Shown here in pieces: positions 15,789-24,614 of a stretch of 43,305 bases of DNA. The notes below the pieces were generated by a model. The model saw nothing but the letters and a program-made list of their open reading frames with translations, did no database searches and was not told the origin of the DNA. Source of the DNA: an uncultured Shimia sp. (GTDB taxonomy: Bacteria; Pseudomonadota; Alphaproteobacteria; Rhodobacterales; Rhodobacteraceae); assembly GCF_947493595.1 (NCBI RefSeq), contig NZ_CANLRL010000015.1, positions 1 to 43,305 on the forward strand, read 5' to 3'. Made by a program: the position numbers and the translations under genes. Every line of letters starts with the position of its first letter. Position 1 is the stretch's first letter.

Positions 15789-16783
15789 CACAAACGGTAA
15801 CGCTTGGTTTCGTGATTTTCCCTGGCTTCCCCATGGCCTGTCTGACTTCCGCGATAGAGCCCCTGCGCGCGGCAAATGAAATCGCCGGCACTAGAGCTTT
15901 CCGCTGGCGCGTGCTTAGCGAAACCGGGGAGGCTGTGACGTCTTCTGCGGGAGTGGTCTTCGCACCGGACGGTATTCTGTCCGATCAGACAGAACTCGAT
16001 CATGTCTTCCTGACCTCAAGCCCCGACGGGGCGTTTGCCAATGTCACGAAAGCAACCGCCTTCCTGCAAAGGCGTCTGCGCGTGGGCAAATCACTTGGCG
16101 CGTTCAGCGGGGGCATCTTTCCCCTGGCCCGCACAGGCCTGATGGATGGGCATCCAATCTCGGTACACTGGTGTTATGACGCAGCTTTCGCCGCGGAATT
16201 TCCGAAGGTCACACCCGTGAAAACCGTGATCTGTGAAGGGGAACAGCGTCTGACCGCAGCCGGAGCCGCAGCGGTGTTTGATCTGATGCTTAGCCTGATT
16301 GAAAAATCCCTGGGCCCAGAGATCATGACGGAGGTCGCCTGCTGGTTTCAGCATCCGTTTGTGCGCACGGGCGAGGTTTCGCAGAAGACGCCATCCCTGA
16401 CGACAGCCACCACGACCGATACGATGCCAAAGCAGGTCAGCAAGGCCATTCAGATGTTTGCGGAACATATTGAGGACCCGGTGCAAATCAAGGATGTGGC
16501 CGCTGCCGTGAACATGTCGACGCGCAGCCTTGAGCGCAGTTTTCGCCGCGCCACCGGGGAAAGCCCCCTGAAATACTACCGCCTGCTGCGGCTGAAACAG
16601 GCGCGGCAACTGGTGCTTTATTCCAGTGATACGCTGACGGAGATTGCCTTTTCTGTGGGCTATTCTTCCACGTCGCCAATGCTCAACCACTATAAAGAGG
16701 TTTACGGCGTGACGCCGCAAGAAGACCGGAAAAACCGCAACAGTTTTCGCGTGACCGACGGCAGTTGCCTGCCATCGGTGTGA
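15785..16783 (+). CDS. GlxA-family regulator: DJ-1/PfpI domain plus AraC HTH
   Basis: A 332-residue protein: an N-terminal class-I glutamine-amidotransferase-like (DJ-1/PfpI) domain (residues about 6-190), then an AraC/XylS DNA-binding domain (about 215-315, with MSTRSLERSFRRATGESPLKYYRLLRLKQA and EIAFSVGYSSTSPMLNHYK). The nucleophile elbow reads GAFSGG, with Ser instead of the Cys of active members, as is usual for ligand-sensing regulators. Architecture matches GbdR, SouR and CdhR, which sense glycine betaine, dimethylglycine, sarcosine or carnitine. This fits control of the sox operon, whose last gene converges on it (4 bp between stops). It is translationally coupled to the LysR gene. Confidence 0.92.
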   Translation: MTQTVTLGFVIFPGFPMACLTSAIEPLRAANEIAGTRAFRWRVLSETGEAVTSSAGVVFAPDGILSDQTELDHVFLTSSPDGAFANVTKATAFLQRRLRVGKSLGAFSGGIFPLARTGLMDGHPISVHWCYDAAFAAEFPKVTPVKTVICEGEQRLTAAGAAAVFDLMLSLIEKSLGPEIMTEVACWFQHPFVRTGEVSQKTPSLTTATTTDTMPKQVSKAIQMFAEHIEDPVQIKDVAAAVNMSTRSLERSFRRATGESPLKYYRLLRLKQARQLVLYSSDTLTEIAFSVGYSSTSPMLNHYKEVYGVTPQEDRKNRNSFRVTDGSCLPSV

Positions 16784-16787
16784 AAGG

Positions 16788-17348
16788 TCAGCAGACGGAT
16801 TGCGCGGCCTGCAGCAGGGCATGATGCAGGGAAGCCGCAGAAGAACGCGGGCCAAAGACAGCGAAGCCATCCTTCTGACGCCAGAGGAAACAGCCGAGAT
16901 GGTGGATCTGGGTGCGGGTCACGGCACGCTCTGCCAAATTGGCGCTGTCCGCATTACACAGGCGCTCCAGAACGCTGTTCATAGTGGCACCCTCAAGATC
17001 AAAACGACACCAGCCATCAGTTTGCTCCACAACAGAAGCACTATCCCCCATCGCTTGTTTCACCTGGCGCGCTAGGTATTCATTCCCGCTATAAGGCATA
17101 TCAATCATCCAGCTTTCCGGTCCAATCCAGAAGACTGAACGAATGTTACCCATGGCTGAGTCACCGATATCCGGCAAATCAATACCCAAAAGGCCGCGGG
17201 CTTTGTCACGGATAGCATCAGCCTGGTCATTACGCGCAGTGAGAGAGACAAGCGCCCGCTCTGTGACCTCAGTGATCGTGAGACCTGTAAAGCGATCAAC
17301 GCGGGCTTCATCCGCGCCAAGCGGGGTTATGGACTTAAGTTTAAGCAC
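16788..17348 (-). CDS. soxG: Sarcosine oxidase gamma subunit
   Basis: A 186-residue subunit of the heterotetrameric enzyme, with the GcvT/folate-binding-like fold typical of SoxG; WIGPESWMIDMP and DGWCRFDLEGATMNSVLERL are the recognisable stretches. In the characterised enzyme gamma is structural and holds no cofactor. Its start lies within the end of soxA (8-nt overlap) and it ends the operon, 4 bp from the stop of the convergent GlxA-type regulator. Assignment rests on length, those stretches and the soxBDAG order. Confidence 0.88.
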   Translation of the reverse strand: MLKLKSITPLGADEARVDRFTGLTITEVTERALVSLTARNDQADAIRDKARGLLGIDLPDIGDSAMGNIRSVFWIGPESWMIDMPYSGNEYLARQVKQAMGDSASVVEQTDGWCRFDLEGATMNSVLERLCNADSANLAERAVTRTQIHHLGCFLWRQKDGFAVFGPRSSAASLHHALLQAAQSVC

Positions 17349-20298
17349 GCAGACGCTCTCCTTCTGGATCTACAAAATGGGCGCTGACAACCTCGGCCCG
17401 GACTTCCTGGCCTTCCAGCGGGTTTATCACCCGCAGAACATCGCCCATGCGATCCCCCCCGCCTTTAAGGAAGGCCAACGCGATGGAACAGCCAAGGATC
17501 GGGGAATAGGCGGCAGAGGTCACATAGCCCAGATCAGTTTTCGCACTGACAGAACCGTCGGCATTCATCAGATGCGCACCGGCCGGAATCACTTCTTTGC
17601 TATCCACCGGCCGCAGACCAACAAGGCGCAGGGCATCCGTCGCGTTCAAACCTTCACGTTCGCTCAGCACATTGCCGATACAGTCTTTCTTCTTGCTGAC
17701 CATCCGGCCAAGACCCAGGTTCAGCGCGGTGGTCGTGCCGTTCAACTCGTTGCCTGCCGCATGTCCTTTTTCAATGCGCATGACACCCAGAGCTTCGGTT
17801 CCGTATGGGACGGCGTCAAATTCCTCTCCGGCCTCCATCAGCGCACGGATCATCGCATCGCCGTAACGGGTCGGCACCGCAACTTCATACGCCAGTTCAC
17901 CTGAGAAAGAGATACGGAAGAGCCGCGCCCGCACCCCGCCACAAACCGTGATTTCACCACATGCCATGAAAGGAAAAGCATCATTTGAAAGGTCAAATTC
18001 CGGGTCCACGAGCTTCTGAAGCAATTTACGGGATTTGGGACCAGCCACCGCATATTGCGCCCAGGCTTCTGTCGTTGAAATTAGCTGTACATCCAGATCC
18101 GGCCAGAGACACTGACGCGCGAACTCCATATTGCGATAGACCAGTACCGCGTTTGCGGTGGTGGTTGTGACGACAAAGTGATCTTCAGCCAGACGGGCTG
18201 CTGTGCCATCATCATAGGCTATGCCATCTTCACGCAGCATCAGACCATAACGCACCTTACCCACAGGCAGTTTCGCAAAGCCATTGGCGTAGATTTTGTT
18301 CAGAAACTCCGCCGCATCTGCGCCCTGAACATCGATCTTCCCAAGGGTGGTCACATCACAGATGCCAACCGATTTGCGGGTCTGCAGAACCTCGCGATCA
18401 ACAGACTGACGCCAGTGTGTTTCGCCCGGTTGCGGGAACCATTGCGCACGCAGCCAGTTGCCGACCTCAACAAATTCAGCGCCCTGTTCCACGGCCCATT
18501 TATGGCTGGGTGTTTCGCGGGTCGGATGGAAATTCTTGCCGATAGACCGCCCAGCAAGTGCACCCATCGCAACCGGTGTATAGGGGGGACGGAAGATTGT
18601 TGTACCGGTTTCCGGGATGGATTTCCCAGTCAGCTCTGCCATTACCGCAAGCCCGCCCATATTGGAGGTCTTGCCCTGATCGGTTGCCATACCAAGCGTC
18701 GTGTAGCGTTTCAGATGTTCGACAGAGCGGAAGTTTTCCTGATGCGCTAGTTTGATGTCTTTAACGGTCACATCATTCTGCGGGTCAATCCAGGCCCGGC
18801 CTTTGCCTTCCTTCACGTACCAGAAGGGCGTCAGGGAGTTGGGCGCATCTTCTGCCTCAGGCAGATCCGGGGCTGCGGCACTGACGCCAAGACCTGTCAG
18901 GGCACTTACCGCCGCTTCCGCCCCGGTTTGCAGAGCCTGTGCGGTCGAGAGATGCCCATTTGCCGCCCCGGCCACTGTGAGACCGGCAGGCATTTCCCCA
19001 CCGGGAACAAAAGCAGCAATAGCATCGTTCCACACGGGCCTGCCACGCTGGTGACAGGTTAGATGCACATTCGGGTTCCAGCCGCCGGAGACCCCAAGCG
19101 CACCACAGGTCAGATCACGTATCTCACCATTCGCCAGACGGATCTGCACGGATTTCAGCCCCAGAAGCCCTTTGCTGTTTACAACGCGCGCACCTGCGAA
19201 AACTTCAATCCCGGCTAGAGATGGCGCATCCGGGCGCACGTCAATCACGCCGGTGACGTCAACACCTTCGGCAATCAGATCCGCCGCCGTTCGATGCCCG
19301 TCATCATTGTTTGTAAAGACAGCAACCTGCTGATGCGGGGTCACGGCCCAGCGGTTGACATAGGCCCGCACAGCACCCGCCATCATCACCCCCGGCCGGT
19401 CATTGTTTTCAAAGGCGATCGGACGCTCAGTCGCGCCAGCCGCCAGAACAGCCCGCTTTGAATAGATCCGCCAGAGGATCTGACGCGGCTTGCCACTTTC
19501 CGGCGCAAGCATGTGATCTGACACACGTTCTACCGCGCCGTAAATGCCGTGATCAAAAGCACCGACCACGGTGGTGCGGGTCAGGATGCGCACGCTTTCA
19601 AGGCTTTCTAGCTCAGCCATGACAGAGCGCGCCCAGTCAGACCCGCTCATGCCGGCCACCGCATAGGTTTCCGTATTCAGCCGCCCGCCGGTGATGAAAT
19701 CTTCTTCCGCCAAAATGACCCGCGCCCCGGCCCGCCCCGCCGTTAGCGCAGCCATCAGTCCGGCCGGGCCAGAGCCGATCACCAGAAGGTCGCAATGCAG
19801 GAACCCTTTGTCATAACTGTCCGGATCATCTTCAAAGGAGATCGAGCCAAGGCCGGCCGCCTTGCGTATCACCGGTTCATAAAGCTTTTCCCAAAAGGCG
19901 CGCGGCCACATGAAGGTTTTATAATAGAAGCCAGCAGTCAGAAAATTGCTGAACCGGTCATTTATCCCCATGAAATCAAACTTCAAGGATGGAAAACGGT
20001 TCTGGGACCGTGCTTCCAGCCCGTCAAAAAGCTCAGTCACAGTCGCGCGGCTGTTTGGTTCCTGACGTGCGCCCGTACGCAGTTTCATCAATGCATTGGG
20101 TTCCTCCGATCCCGCAGTCATCACACCGCGTGGGCGATGATACTTGAACGACCGCCCCATTAGGCGCACATCATTTGCCAGCAGAGCAGAGGCAAGCGTA
20201 TCCCCATTATGCCCCTGATAGGTTTTCCCATCGAATTGGAAATTCACGCGGGAGCTGCGATCAATCAGCCCCCCGTTCACACGGTTCTTCTGGGTCAT
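17341..20298 (-). CDS. soxA: Sarcosine oxidase alpha subunit
   Basis: A 985-residue subunit. Domains: an N-terminal ferredoxin-like region (FDGKTYQGHNGDTLASALLA), an NAD-binding domain (VIGSGPAGLMAALTAGRAG near 173-191; RPGVMMAGAVRAYVNRW near 300), and a C-terminal aminomethyltransferase-like domain (from about 600) that binds tetrahydrofolate. In known enzymes this subunit holds NAD and folate and captures the methyl group as 5,10-methylene-tetrahydrofolate. Size agrees with the family (about 965-1010). Start ATG overlaps the delta gene by 4 nt. The actual N-methyl substrate may be sarcosine or a relative, given the unusual delta subunit. Confidence 0.93.
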   Translation of the reverse strand: MTQKNRVNGGLIDRSSRVNFQFDGKTYQGHNGDTLASALLANDVRLMGRSFKYHRPRGVMTAGSEEPNALMKLRTGARQEPNSRATVTELFDGLEARSQNRFPSLKFDFMGINDRFSNFLTAGFYYKTFMWPRAFWEKLYEPVIRKAAGLGSISFEDDPDSYDKGFLHCDLLVIGSGPAGLMAALTAGRAGARVILAEEDFITGGRLNTETYAVAGMSGSDWARSVMAELESLESVRILTRTTVVGAFDHGIYGAVERVSDHMLAPESGKPRQILWRIYSKRAVLAAGATERPIAFENNDRPGVMMAGAVRAYVNRWAVTPHQQVAVFTNNDDGHRTAADLIAEGVDVTGVIDVRPDAPSLAGIEVFAGARVVNSKGLLGLKSVQIRLANGEIRDLTCGALGVSGGWNPNVHLTCHQRGRPVWNDAIAAFVPGGEMPAGLTVAGAANGHLSTAQALQTGAEAAVSALTGLGVSAAAPDLPEAEDAPNSLTPFWYVKEGKGRAWIDPQNDVTVKDIKLAHQENFRSVEHLKRYTTLGMATDQGKTSNMGGLAVMAELTGKSIPETGTTIFRPPYTPVAMGALAGRSIGKNFHPTRETPSHKWAVEQGAEFVEVGNWLRAQWFPQPGETHWRQSVDREVLQTRKSVGICDVTTLGKIDVQGADAAEFLNKIYANGFAKLPVGKVRYGLMLREDGIAYDDGTAARLAEDHFVVTTTTANAVLVYRNMEFARQCLWPDLDVQLISTTEAWAQYAVAGPKSRKLLQKLVDPEFDLSNDAFPFMACGEITVCGGVRARLFRISFSGELAYEVAVPTRYGDAMIRALMEAGEEFDAVPYGTEALGVMRIEKGHAAGNELNGTTTALNLGLGRMVSKKKDCIGNVLSEREGLNATDALRLVGLRPVDSKEVIPAGAHLMNADGSVSAKTDLGYVTSAAYSPILGCSIALAFLKGGGDRMGDVLRVINPLEGQEVRAEVVSAHFVDPEGERLRA

Positions 20299-20582
20299 TT
20301 GCCGCGCCCCTCTCTGCGGGCCACATCCCGGGCCAGTTCTACATTGGTGATCTCATGGGTCAGGGTGTTGCGGGTCACGACCAGCCAGGACCGGTCGCCT
20401 ACCTCGTGGAACCAGAGCTCCCGGTGTTGCCCTGCCAGGTTGTCGCGCAGGTAAAGATAGTCGTGAAACTGCCCGCTCGCATCTTCACCTTGCCAGTCCG
20501 GACGATGGATCAGGGAGGCGTCCCCCAGATAAGTGAATTCCTGCGCGTCGCGTGGGCCAAGAAGCGGATGGTTGATAATCAT
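20295..20582 (-). CDS. soxD: Sarcosine oxidase delta subunit lacking the zinc cysteines
   Basis: A 95-residue small subunit recognised by position and by the pattern PR..EF.YLGDA, RPDW, YLYLRDN, G.HRELWFHE and W....R.T..H. Classical delta subunits hold zinc with Cys-x2-Cys near the start (CPxCGPR) and His-x3-Cys later. Here the first pair is His5 and Leu8 (NHPLLGPR) and the second is His-x3-Asp (WFHEVGD). No cysteine remains in the protein, so the zinc site is absent or much altered. It overlaps soxA by 4 nt and follows soxB by 12 nt. It may define a subfamily with a different substrate or quaternary structure. Confidence 0.88.
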   Translation of the reverse strand: MIINHPLLGPRDAQEFTYLGDASLIHRPDWQGEDASGQFHDYLYLRDNLAGQHRELWFHEVGDRSWLVVTRNTLTHEITNVELARDVARREGRGK

Positions 20583-20594
20583 GTCCGATGCTCC

Positions 20595-21845
20595 TCAATG
20601 CAGGTTGGGCTGTGCGCCCTGGCCTTTTTCATCGATCATGTAACCGCGCCGGAAACGATCGAACCGATAGGCTGTGGCGGTTTCATGTGGCTGACCGGTT
20701 TTTAGCAGATGCGCAAAGCACCAGCCCGCCGCCGGAGTTGCCTTGAACCCGCCGTAACACCAGCCGCCGTTGAATGAGAGGCCCTCAATATGGGTGTTGT
20801 CGATGATTGGGGAACCATCCATGGACATATCCATGATCCCGCCCCAGGCGCGCAGAAGACGCACCCGCCCAAGCGCCGGGATCAGGGAAACCCCGCCCTC
20901 TGCCACATCTTCGATCACCGGAAGATTGCCGCGCTGTGCGTAGGAGTTGTACCCATCGATATCACCGCCGAAGACAAGCCCGCCTTTGTCAGACTGGCTG
21001 CAATAGAAATGCCCGGCACCATAGGTGATCACGCCCGGCAACACAGGTTTCAGCCCCTCGGATACGAACGCCTGCAACACATGGCTTTCCATCGGCAGAC
21101 GCATACCCGCCAGTGCCATAACTCGGCTGGACGATCCGGCAACCGACACCCCGACCTTACCTGCGCCGATAAATCCACGTGTGGTTTCCACGCCCAGGCA
21201 TTTCCCATCCTCGACCTTAAAGCCCGTGGCTTCGCAGTTCTGAATGATATCCACGCCCCGCTGATCCGCCCCACGGGCGTAGCCCCAGGCCACCGCATCA
21301 TGGCGCACAGTTCCGCCCCGGCGATGTAGAAGCCCACCCTTGATCGGGAAGCGTGCGTTGTCGAAGTTCAGGAAAGGGTACAGCTTGCGCACCCCTTCCG
21401 TATCCAGAAGTTCCGCATCAGATCCGTTAAGGATCATCGCATTGCCCCTCCGACGCGCCGCATCCCGCTGAGCATCCGTGTGCACAAGGTTCAGAATACC
21501 ACGCTGACTGACCATGGCGTTATAGTTGAAGTCCTGTTCAAGCCTCTCCCAGAGCTTCAGCGAAAATTCATAAAACGGTTCATTGCCATCGAGCAGGTAG
21601 TTTGACCGGATGATCGTCGTGTTTCTGCCAACGTTCCCCCCCCCAATCCAGCCTCTTTCCAGCACCGCAATCCGGCTTTCGCCAAATTCCCTGGCCAGAT
21701 AATAGGCGGTTGCAAGCCCGTGCCCGCCCCCACCAATGATCACAAAGTCATAGTGAGGTTTCGGTTCCGGGTCTCGCCATAGTGGCCCCCAGCCCTTATG
21801 CCCGCTCAGGGCCTCTTTGATCACTCTAATGCCGGAATATCGCAT
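20595..21845 (-). CDS. soxB: Sarcosine oxidase beta subunit
   Basis: A 416-residue flavin subunit of the DAO superfamily. The N-terminal FAD-binding motif is VIIGGGGHGLATAYYLA (35-51), followed by GGGNVGRNTTIIRSNYL typical of SoxB. LLHRRGGTVRHDAVAWGYA (172-190) is the region in which the known enzyme binds FMN through a histidine. The C-terminal WGGIMDMSMDGSPI and GWCYGGFKATP match the flavin/substrate pocket of the family. Oxidative demethylation here produces H2O2 with transfer of the methyl carbon to folate on alpha. AAGGGA lies 7 nt before the start. First gene of the operon, transcribed leftward. Confidence 0.94.
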   Translation of the reverse strand: MRYSGIRVIKEALSGHKGWGPLWRDPEPKPHYDFVIIGGGGHGLATAYYLAREFGESRIAVLERGWIGGGNVGRNTTIIRSNYLLDGNEPFYEFSLKLWERLEQDFNYNAMVSQRGILNLVHTDAQRDAARRRGNAMILNGSDAELLDTEGVRKLYPFLNFDNARFPIKGGLLHRRGGTVRHDAVAWGYARGADQRGVDIIQNCEATGFKVEDGKCLGVETTRGFIGAGKVGVSVAGSSSRVMALAGMRLPMESHVLQAFVSEGLKPVLPGVITYGAGHFYCSQSDKGGLVFGGDIDGYNSYAQRGNLPVIEDVAEGGVSLIPALGRVRLLRAWGGIMDMSMDGSPIIDNTHIEGLSFNGGWCYGGFKATPAAGWCFAHLLKTGQPHETATAYRFDRFRRGYMIDEKGQGAQPNLH

Positions 21846-22397
21846 TAATCATCCCTTTCAGTCGGGAGAAACCAAACAATAGAGAATGAGAGCGCGCCAG
21901 TTTGCGATCGGACAAATGCGCGATCAAATACGACAACAATCTTGGTCACGCTTGGATTGCCGGAGGTAAACGATGATCTTGCGAGGAAAACGGAAGCCCT
22001 CCATTCGCGCCTCCGAAGCAAACGATGGCAAAGTCCGCGACTTTCTCCATGAGGCGTCATTTCCGCGACGACTTGCATGAATGAACGGTTTTCTCTCCGC
22101 GCCGCAACGTCGAGATTTACGCGGTTGCAGCGAATTTCACGCTGCGTTTGCATGAAGCGAAAGTTGCGAATTCACAGGTTGGGCTCCGAGCCGACTTGCA
22201 GTGGTGCCGAATTTTCGCAGGCTTCGGCTCAATCCGAATATCCGTTCTTTCAGAACCGCATCGAACACTACGCACCTGCGGAGAATGACTTCTCACCGCC
22301 CTTTTGTCGCCCAAACCTCCGCCGAGGCTATCTGCCCGTTGATGCAGGCGATAGTAGACAAGAATGCCGTCCCAAGGAGCGGCTATCTGTCATTCGA
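21846..22397. other. Sox promoter region and unassigned stretch
   Basis: Immediately upstream of soxB, GCGATC occurs at 21904-21909 and 21920-21925, each followed by an A-rich ACAA-containing run; this 16-bp spaced repeat could be part of a GlxA-type activator site. From about 21960 to 22397 frames are open on several strands, but none has a recognisable protein, ribosome binding site or consistent coding pattern. The stretch probably is decayed sequence between the sox promoter and the integrase remnant. Confidence 0.4.
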
Positions 22398-22544
22398 TCA
22401 CTTCATAACCTCCTCACGCTTTCTCTCGCTTATCAGCGAGCCGTTGGGTTTTGTCAGTAGGAACAACCCATCGAAGTCTGCTTCCTTGAACGGTTTGTCC
22501 TTGGGTTTGATTGTGCGAATCTTTGCTTCACTCAAAACGGTCAT
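22398..22544 (-). pseudogene. N-terminal remnant of a tyrosine integrase
   Basis: A 48-codon frame starting at the ATG at 22544 reads SEAKIRTIKPKDKPFK and then FDGLFLLTKPNGS. This is the conserved opening of P4/SfIV-type integrases (DUF4102 arm-binding domain: short helix, basic KPKDKP turn, DGLxLxVxPxG strand). After NGS the expected Lys-Leu-Trp-Arg-x-Lys-Tyr motif is replaced by unrelated residues and a stop at 22398-22400; the core-binding and catalytic domains are missing. It lies 166 bp from the 3' end of a tRNA-Thr gene, as integrases of tRNA-inserted islands do. Identification is by pattern only. Confidence 0.65.
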
Positions 22545-22710
22545 TGGGCGGGGATCTTCCAAAGTGCTGCAGGGCACGTACCCCCAAGCATACCCCCATA
22601 CGGGGCGGACTAAGTAATACGTGGCAGGACAACATCAAACAAAAAGAACCGCAAAAATCTGCAAATACAGGCTACTATCGGACTTTATTGGACGCAATGG
22701 AAAGTAAAAA

Positions 22711-22786
22711 TGGTGCCCCCACACGGACTCGAACCGCGGACCTACTGATTACAAATCAGTTGCTCTACCAGCTGAGCTATAGGGGC
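22711..22786 (-). tRNA. tRNA-Thr (anticodon UGU)
   Basis: A 76-nt cloverleaf read on the minus strand. Acceptor stem GCCCCTA pairs with TGGGGGC; discriminator A and CCA are encoded (22711-22713). The D arm has AGCTCAGCTGGTAGAGC; the anticodon stem ACTGA/TCAGT carries loop TTTGTAA with anticodon TGT; the T arm CGCGG-TTCGAGT-CCGTG closes with one wobble. Intact and presumably functional. Its 3' half is a common integration target, which fits the nearby integrase remnant. Confidence 0.97.
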
Positions 22787-22834
22787 ACTGGAGCCTCATT
22801 TAAGGCAGTCTTTCAGAACCTGCAAGAGGCTTTT

Positions 22835-24514
22835 TTAGCGATTTGCACGTGCCAGCAATCCAACCGCAACAAGCCCCACCAAAACAATCATAATCGCCCC
22901 CGGGCTGGCGTCTGGCAGGTTCTCCAGGCTGGCTTGCTCATGCACCCTTGTGGCCAATGTATCAAAGTTAAATGGGCGCAAAAGCATGGTCGCCGGCAGC
23001 TCTTTGACACAATCAACAAACACCAAAAGCAGAGCCGAACCAATCGATGCGCGCACCAATGGCATGTAGACCTCTCGCAACACTTGCCCCTTTGCACGCC
23101 CCAAAGACCGGGCAGCCATAGGCAAGCTAGGCGGCACGCGCCCCATGGCGCCGTCGGCCGCGCCTTGGGCAATCGCGAAGAATCGCACGCAATAGGCAAG
23201 AATCAGGGCAAAAGATGACCCGGTCAGCAAGAGCCCGGTCGGCGAGCCTGTGATCAGCTCGATCGCATCTGCCAACTTATGGTCCAGGACCGCCAAGGGA
23301 ATCAGGATCCCCACTGCCAGAACCGCACCTGGCGCCGCATAGCCGATAGTGGTGATAGGCAGCAACAGTCGCGGCAACTTTCTGCCGGACAGGCGCACGC
23401 CGTAGACCATAAACACCCCGGCAACCACGGTGACAACAGCAGCAATGCCGCACACCCGCAGCGTGTTCCAAAGCGCCGACAGAAGCGCGGGATCCCGCCA
23501 CTGGTCCAGGCTGCCAGCTGCGTTATGCGCAATCACCGAAAATGGCATCACAAAGCCAATCAAAAATGGCAACAGACAGGCAATTGTCGCAATCCACGCC
23601 CAGACACCTGTTAATTTCACCGGTTCGGCCGGGCGGTTGCGGTTGCTCAAGCTAAAAAACTGCACCTTGCGACGGCTGATTTTCTCCATGGTGACCAACA
23701 AGATCACCAACATCAGCACCACGCTGGAAATCTGCGCCGCCCCCCCGGCGTTGTTACTCTCCAGCCAGACACTGAAAATACCGGTGGTGAGCGTTTGCAC
23801 AGCAAAATAGTCCACAGTGCCAAAATCATTCACCGTTTCCATCATCACAATGGCGGTGCCGGCGGCAATGGCGGGACGTGCCATCGGCAAGCCCACACGC
23901 CAGAACCGGGCCAACGGCCCTGCCCCCAAGGAGCGCGCCACCTCTTCACCAGCTCCGGATTGTTCGCGGAAAGCCGCCCGGGCCAGGATGTAAACATAGG
24001 GGAACATCGCCGCCGACAGCACCAGGATCGCCGCCCCCATGGAGCGGATTTCCGGGAACCAGTAGTCGCGGCTGGTTTTCCAGCCAAACAAATCCCTCAA
24101 TCCGGTTTGCACCGGCCCTGCATATTCCAGGAAATCCACCAACGCATAGGCGCCAACATAAGCCGGGATGGCAAGCGGCAGCAGCAGAGCCCATTGAATC
24201 CACCGCACGCCAGGAAAACGATAGCGGGTCACCAACCAAGCCGTGGTGGCGCCCATTGAAGCCGCAAAGAAACCCACCGAAGCCATCAACACCAATGTAT
24301 TGCGCATGTAACGCGGTAAGGTTGTCGACAACAAATGCGGCCAGATATTCTCCACGGGATGAAACGCAATCCAAACCACCGCCAAGATCGGCGCCAATAC
24401 CAGAGCTGCCACCAAAAGCGCCCCAAAAGACCAAGGATCAAAAGACAGAAGTCTTTTTAACGCCTTGGGCCGGGAAGCCTGTCCGGAGGGCGGTGTTGTC
24501 ACATGTGATTTCAC
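22835..24514 (-). CDS. FbpB/AfuB-type iron(III) ABC transporter permease
   Basis: A 559-residue fused permease with two binding-protein-dependent transport modules, about twelve membrane helices in all. The EAA loops are seen as EEVARSLGAGPLARFWRVGLP in the first half and AARSLGRAKGQVLREVYMPL in the second. The GTG at 24514 is preferred: GGA lies 7 nt upstream; a longer in-frame version from 24616 would collide with the divergent gene's start codon. No iron-binding protein or ATPase gene is adjacent, so its partners lie elsewhere. ThiP-like or putrescine-type function is less likely by size and pattern. Confidence 0.88.
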   Translation of the reverse strand: MKSHVTTPPSGQASRPKALKRLLSFDPWSFGALLVAALVLAPILAVVWIAFHPVENIWPHLLSTTLPRYMRNTLVLMASVGFFAASMGATTAWLVTRYRFPGVRWIQWALLLPLAIPAYVGAYALVDFLEYAGPVQTGLRDLFGWKTSRDYWFPEIRSMGAAILVLSAAMFPYVYILARAAFREQSGAGEEVARSLGAGPLARFWRVGLPMARPAIAAGTAIVMMETVNDFGTVDYFAVQTLTTGIFSVWLESNNAGGAAQISSVVLMLVILLVTMEKISRRKVQFFSLSNRNRPAEPVKLTGVWAWIATIACLLPFLIGFVMPFSVIAHNAAGSLDQWRDPALLSALWNTLRVCGIAAVVTVVAGVFMVYGVRLSGRKLPRLLLPITTIGYAAPGAVLAVGILIPLAVLDHKLADAIELITGSPTGLLLTGSSFALILAYCVRFFAIAQGAADGAMGRVPPSLPMAARSLGRAKGQVLREVYMPLVRASIGSALLLVFVDCVKELPATMLLRPFNFDTLATRVHEQASLENLPDASPGAIMIVLVGLVAVGLLARANR

Positions 24515-24614
24515 AGCGGATTCCTTTAACGCGCCCTTGTGTTGCCTGAATCTGGTTTTACTGTCCAGAAACGAGGCTATAATTGATCCAGCACAATCCA
24601 ACAACGAAAAGAAC

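Noticed and set aside
21845..22153. Leftward 102-codon frame ending at the soxB start
   Set aside because: No family pattern, and it covers the sox promoter region; treated as non-coding.
22077..22460. Rightward 127-codon frame between sox and the tRNA
   Set aside because: It overlaps the integrase remnant on the other strand, has no ribosome binding site and is rich in Arg/Ser/Cys as in non-coding sequence.
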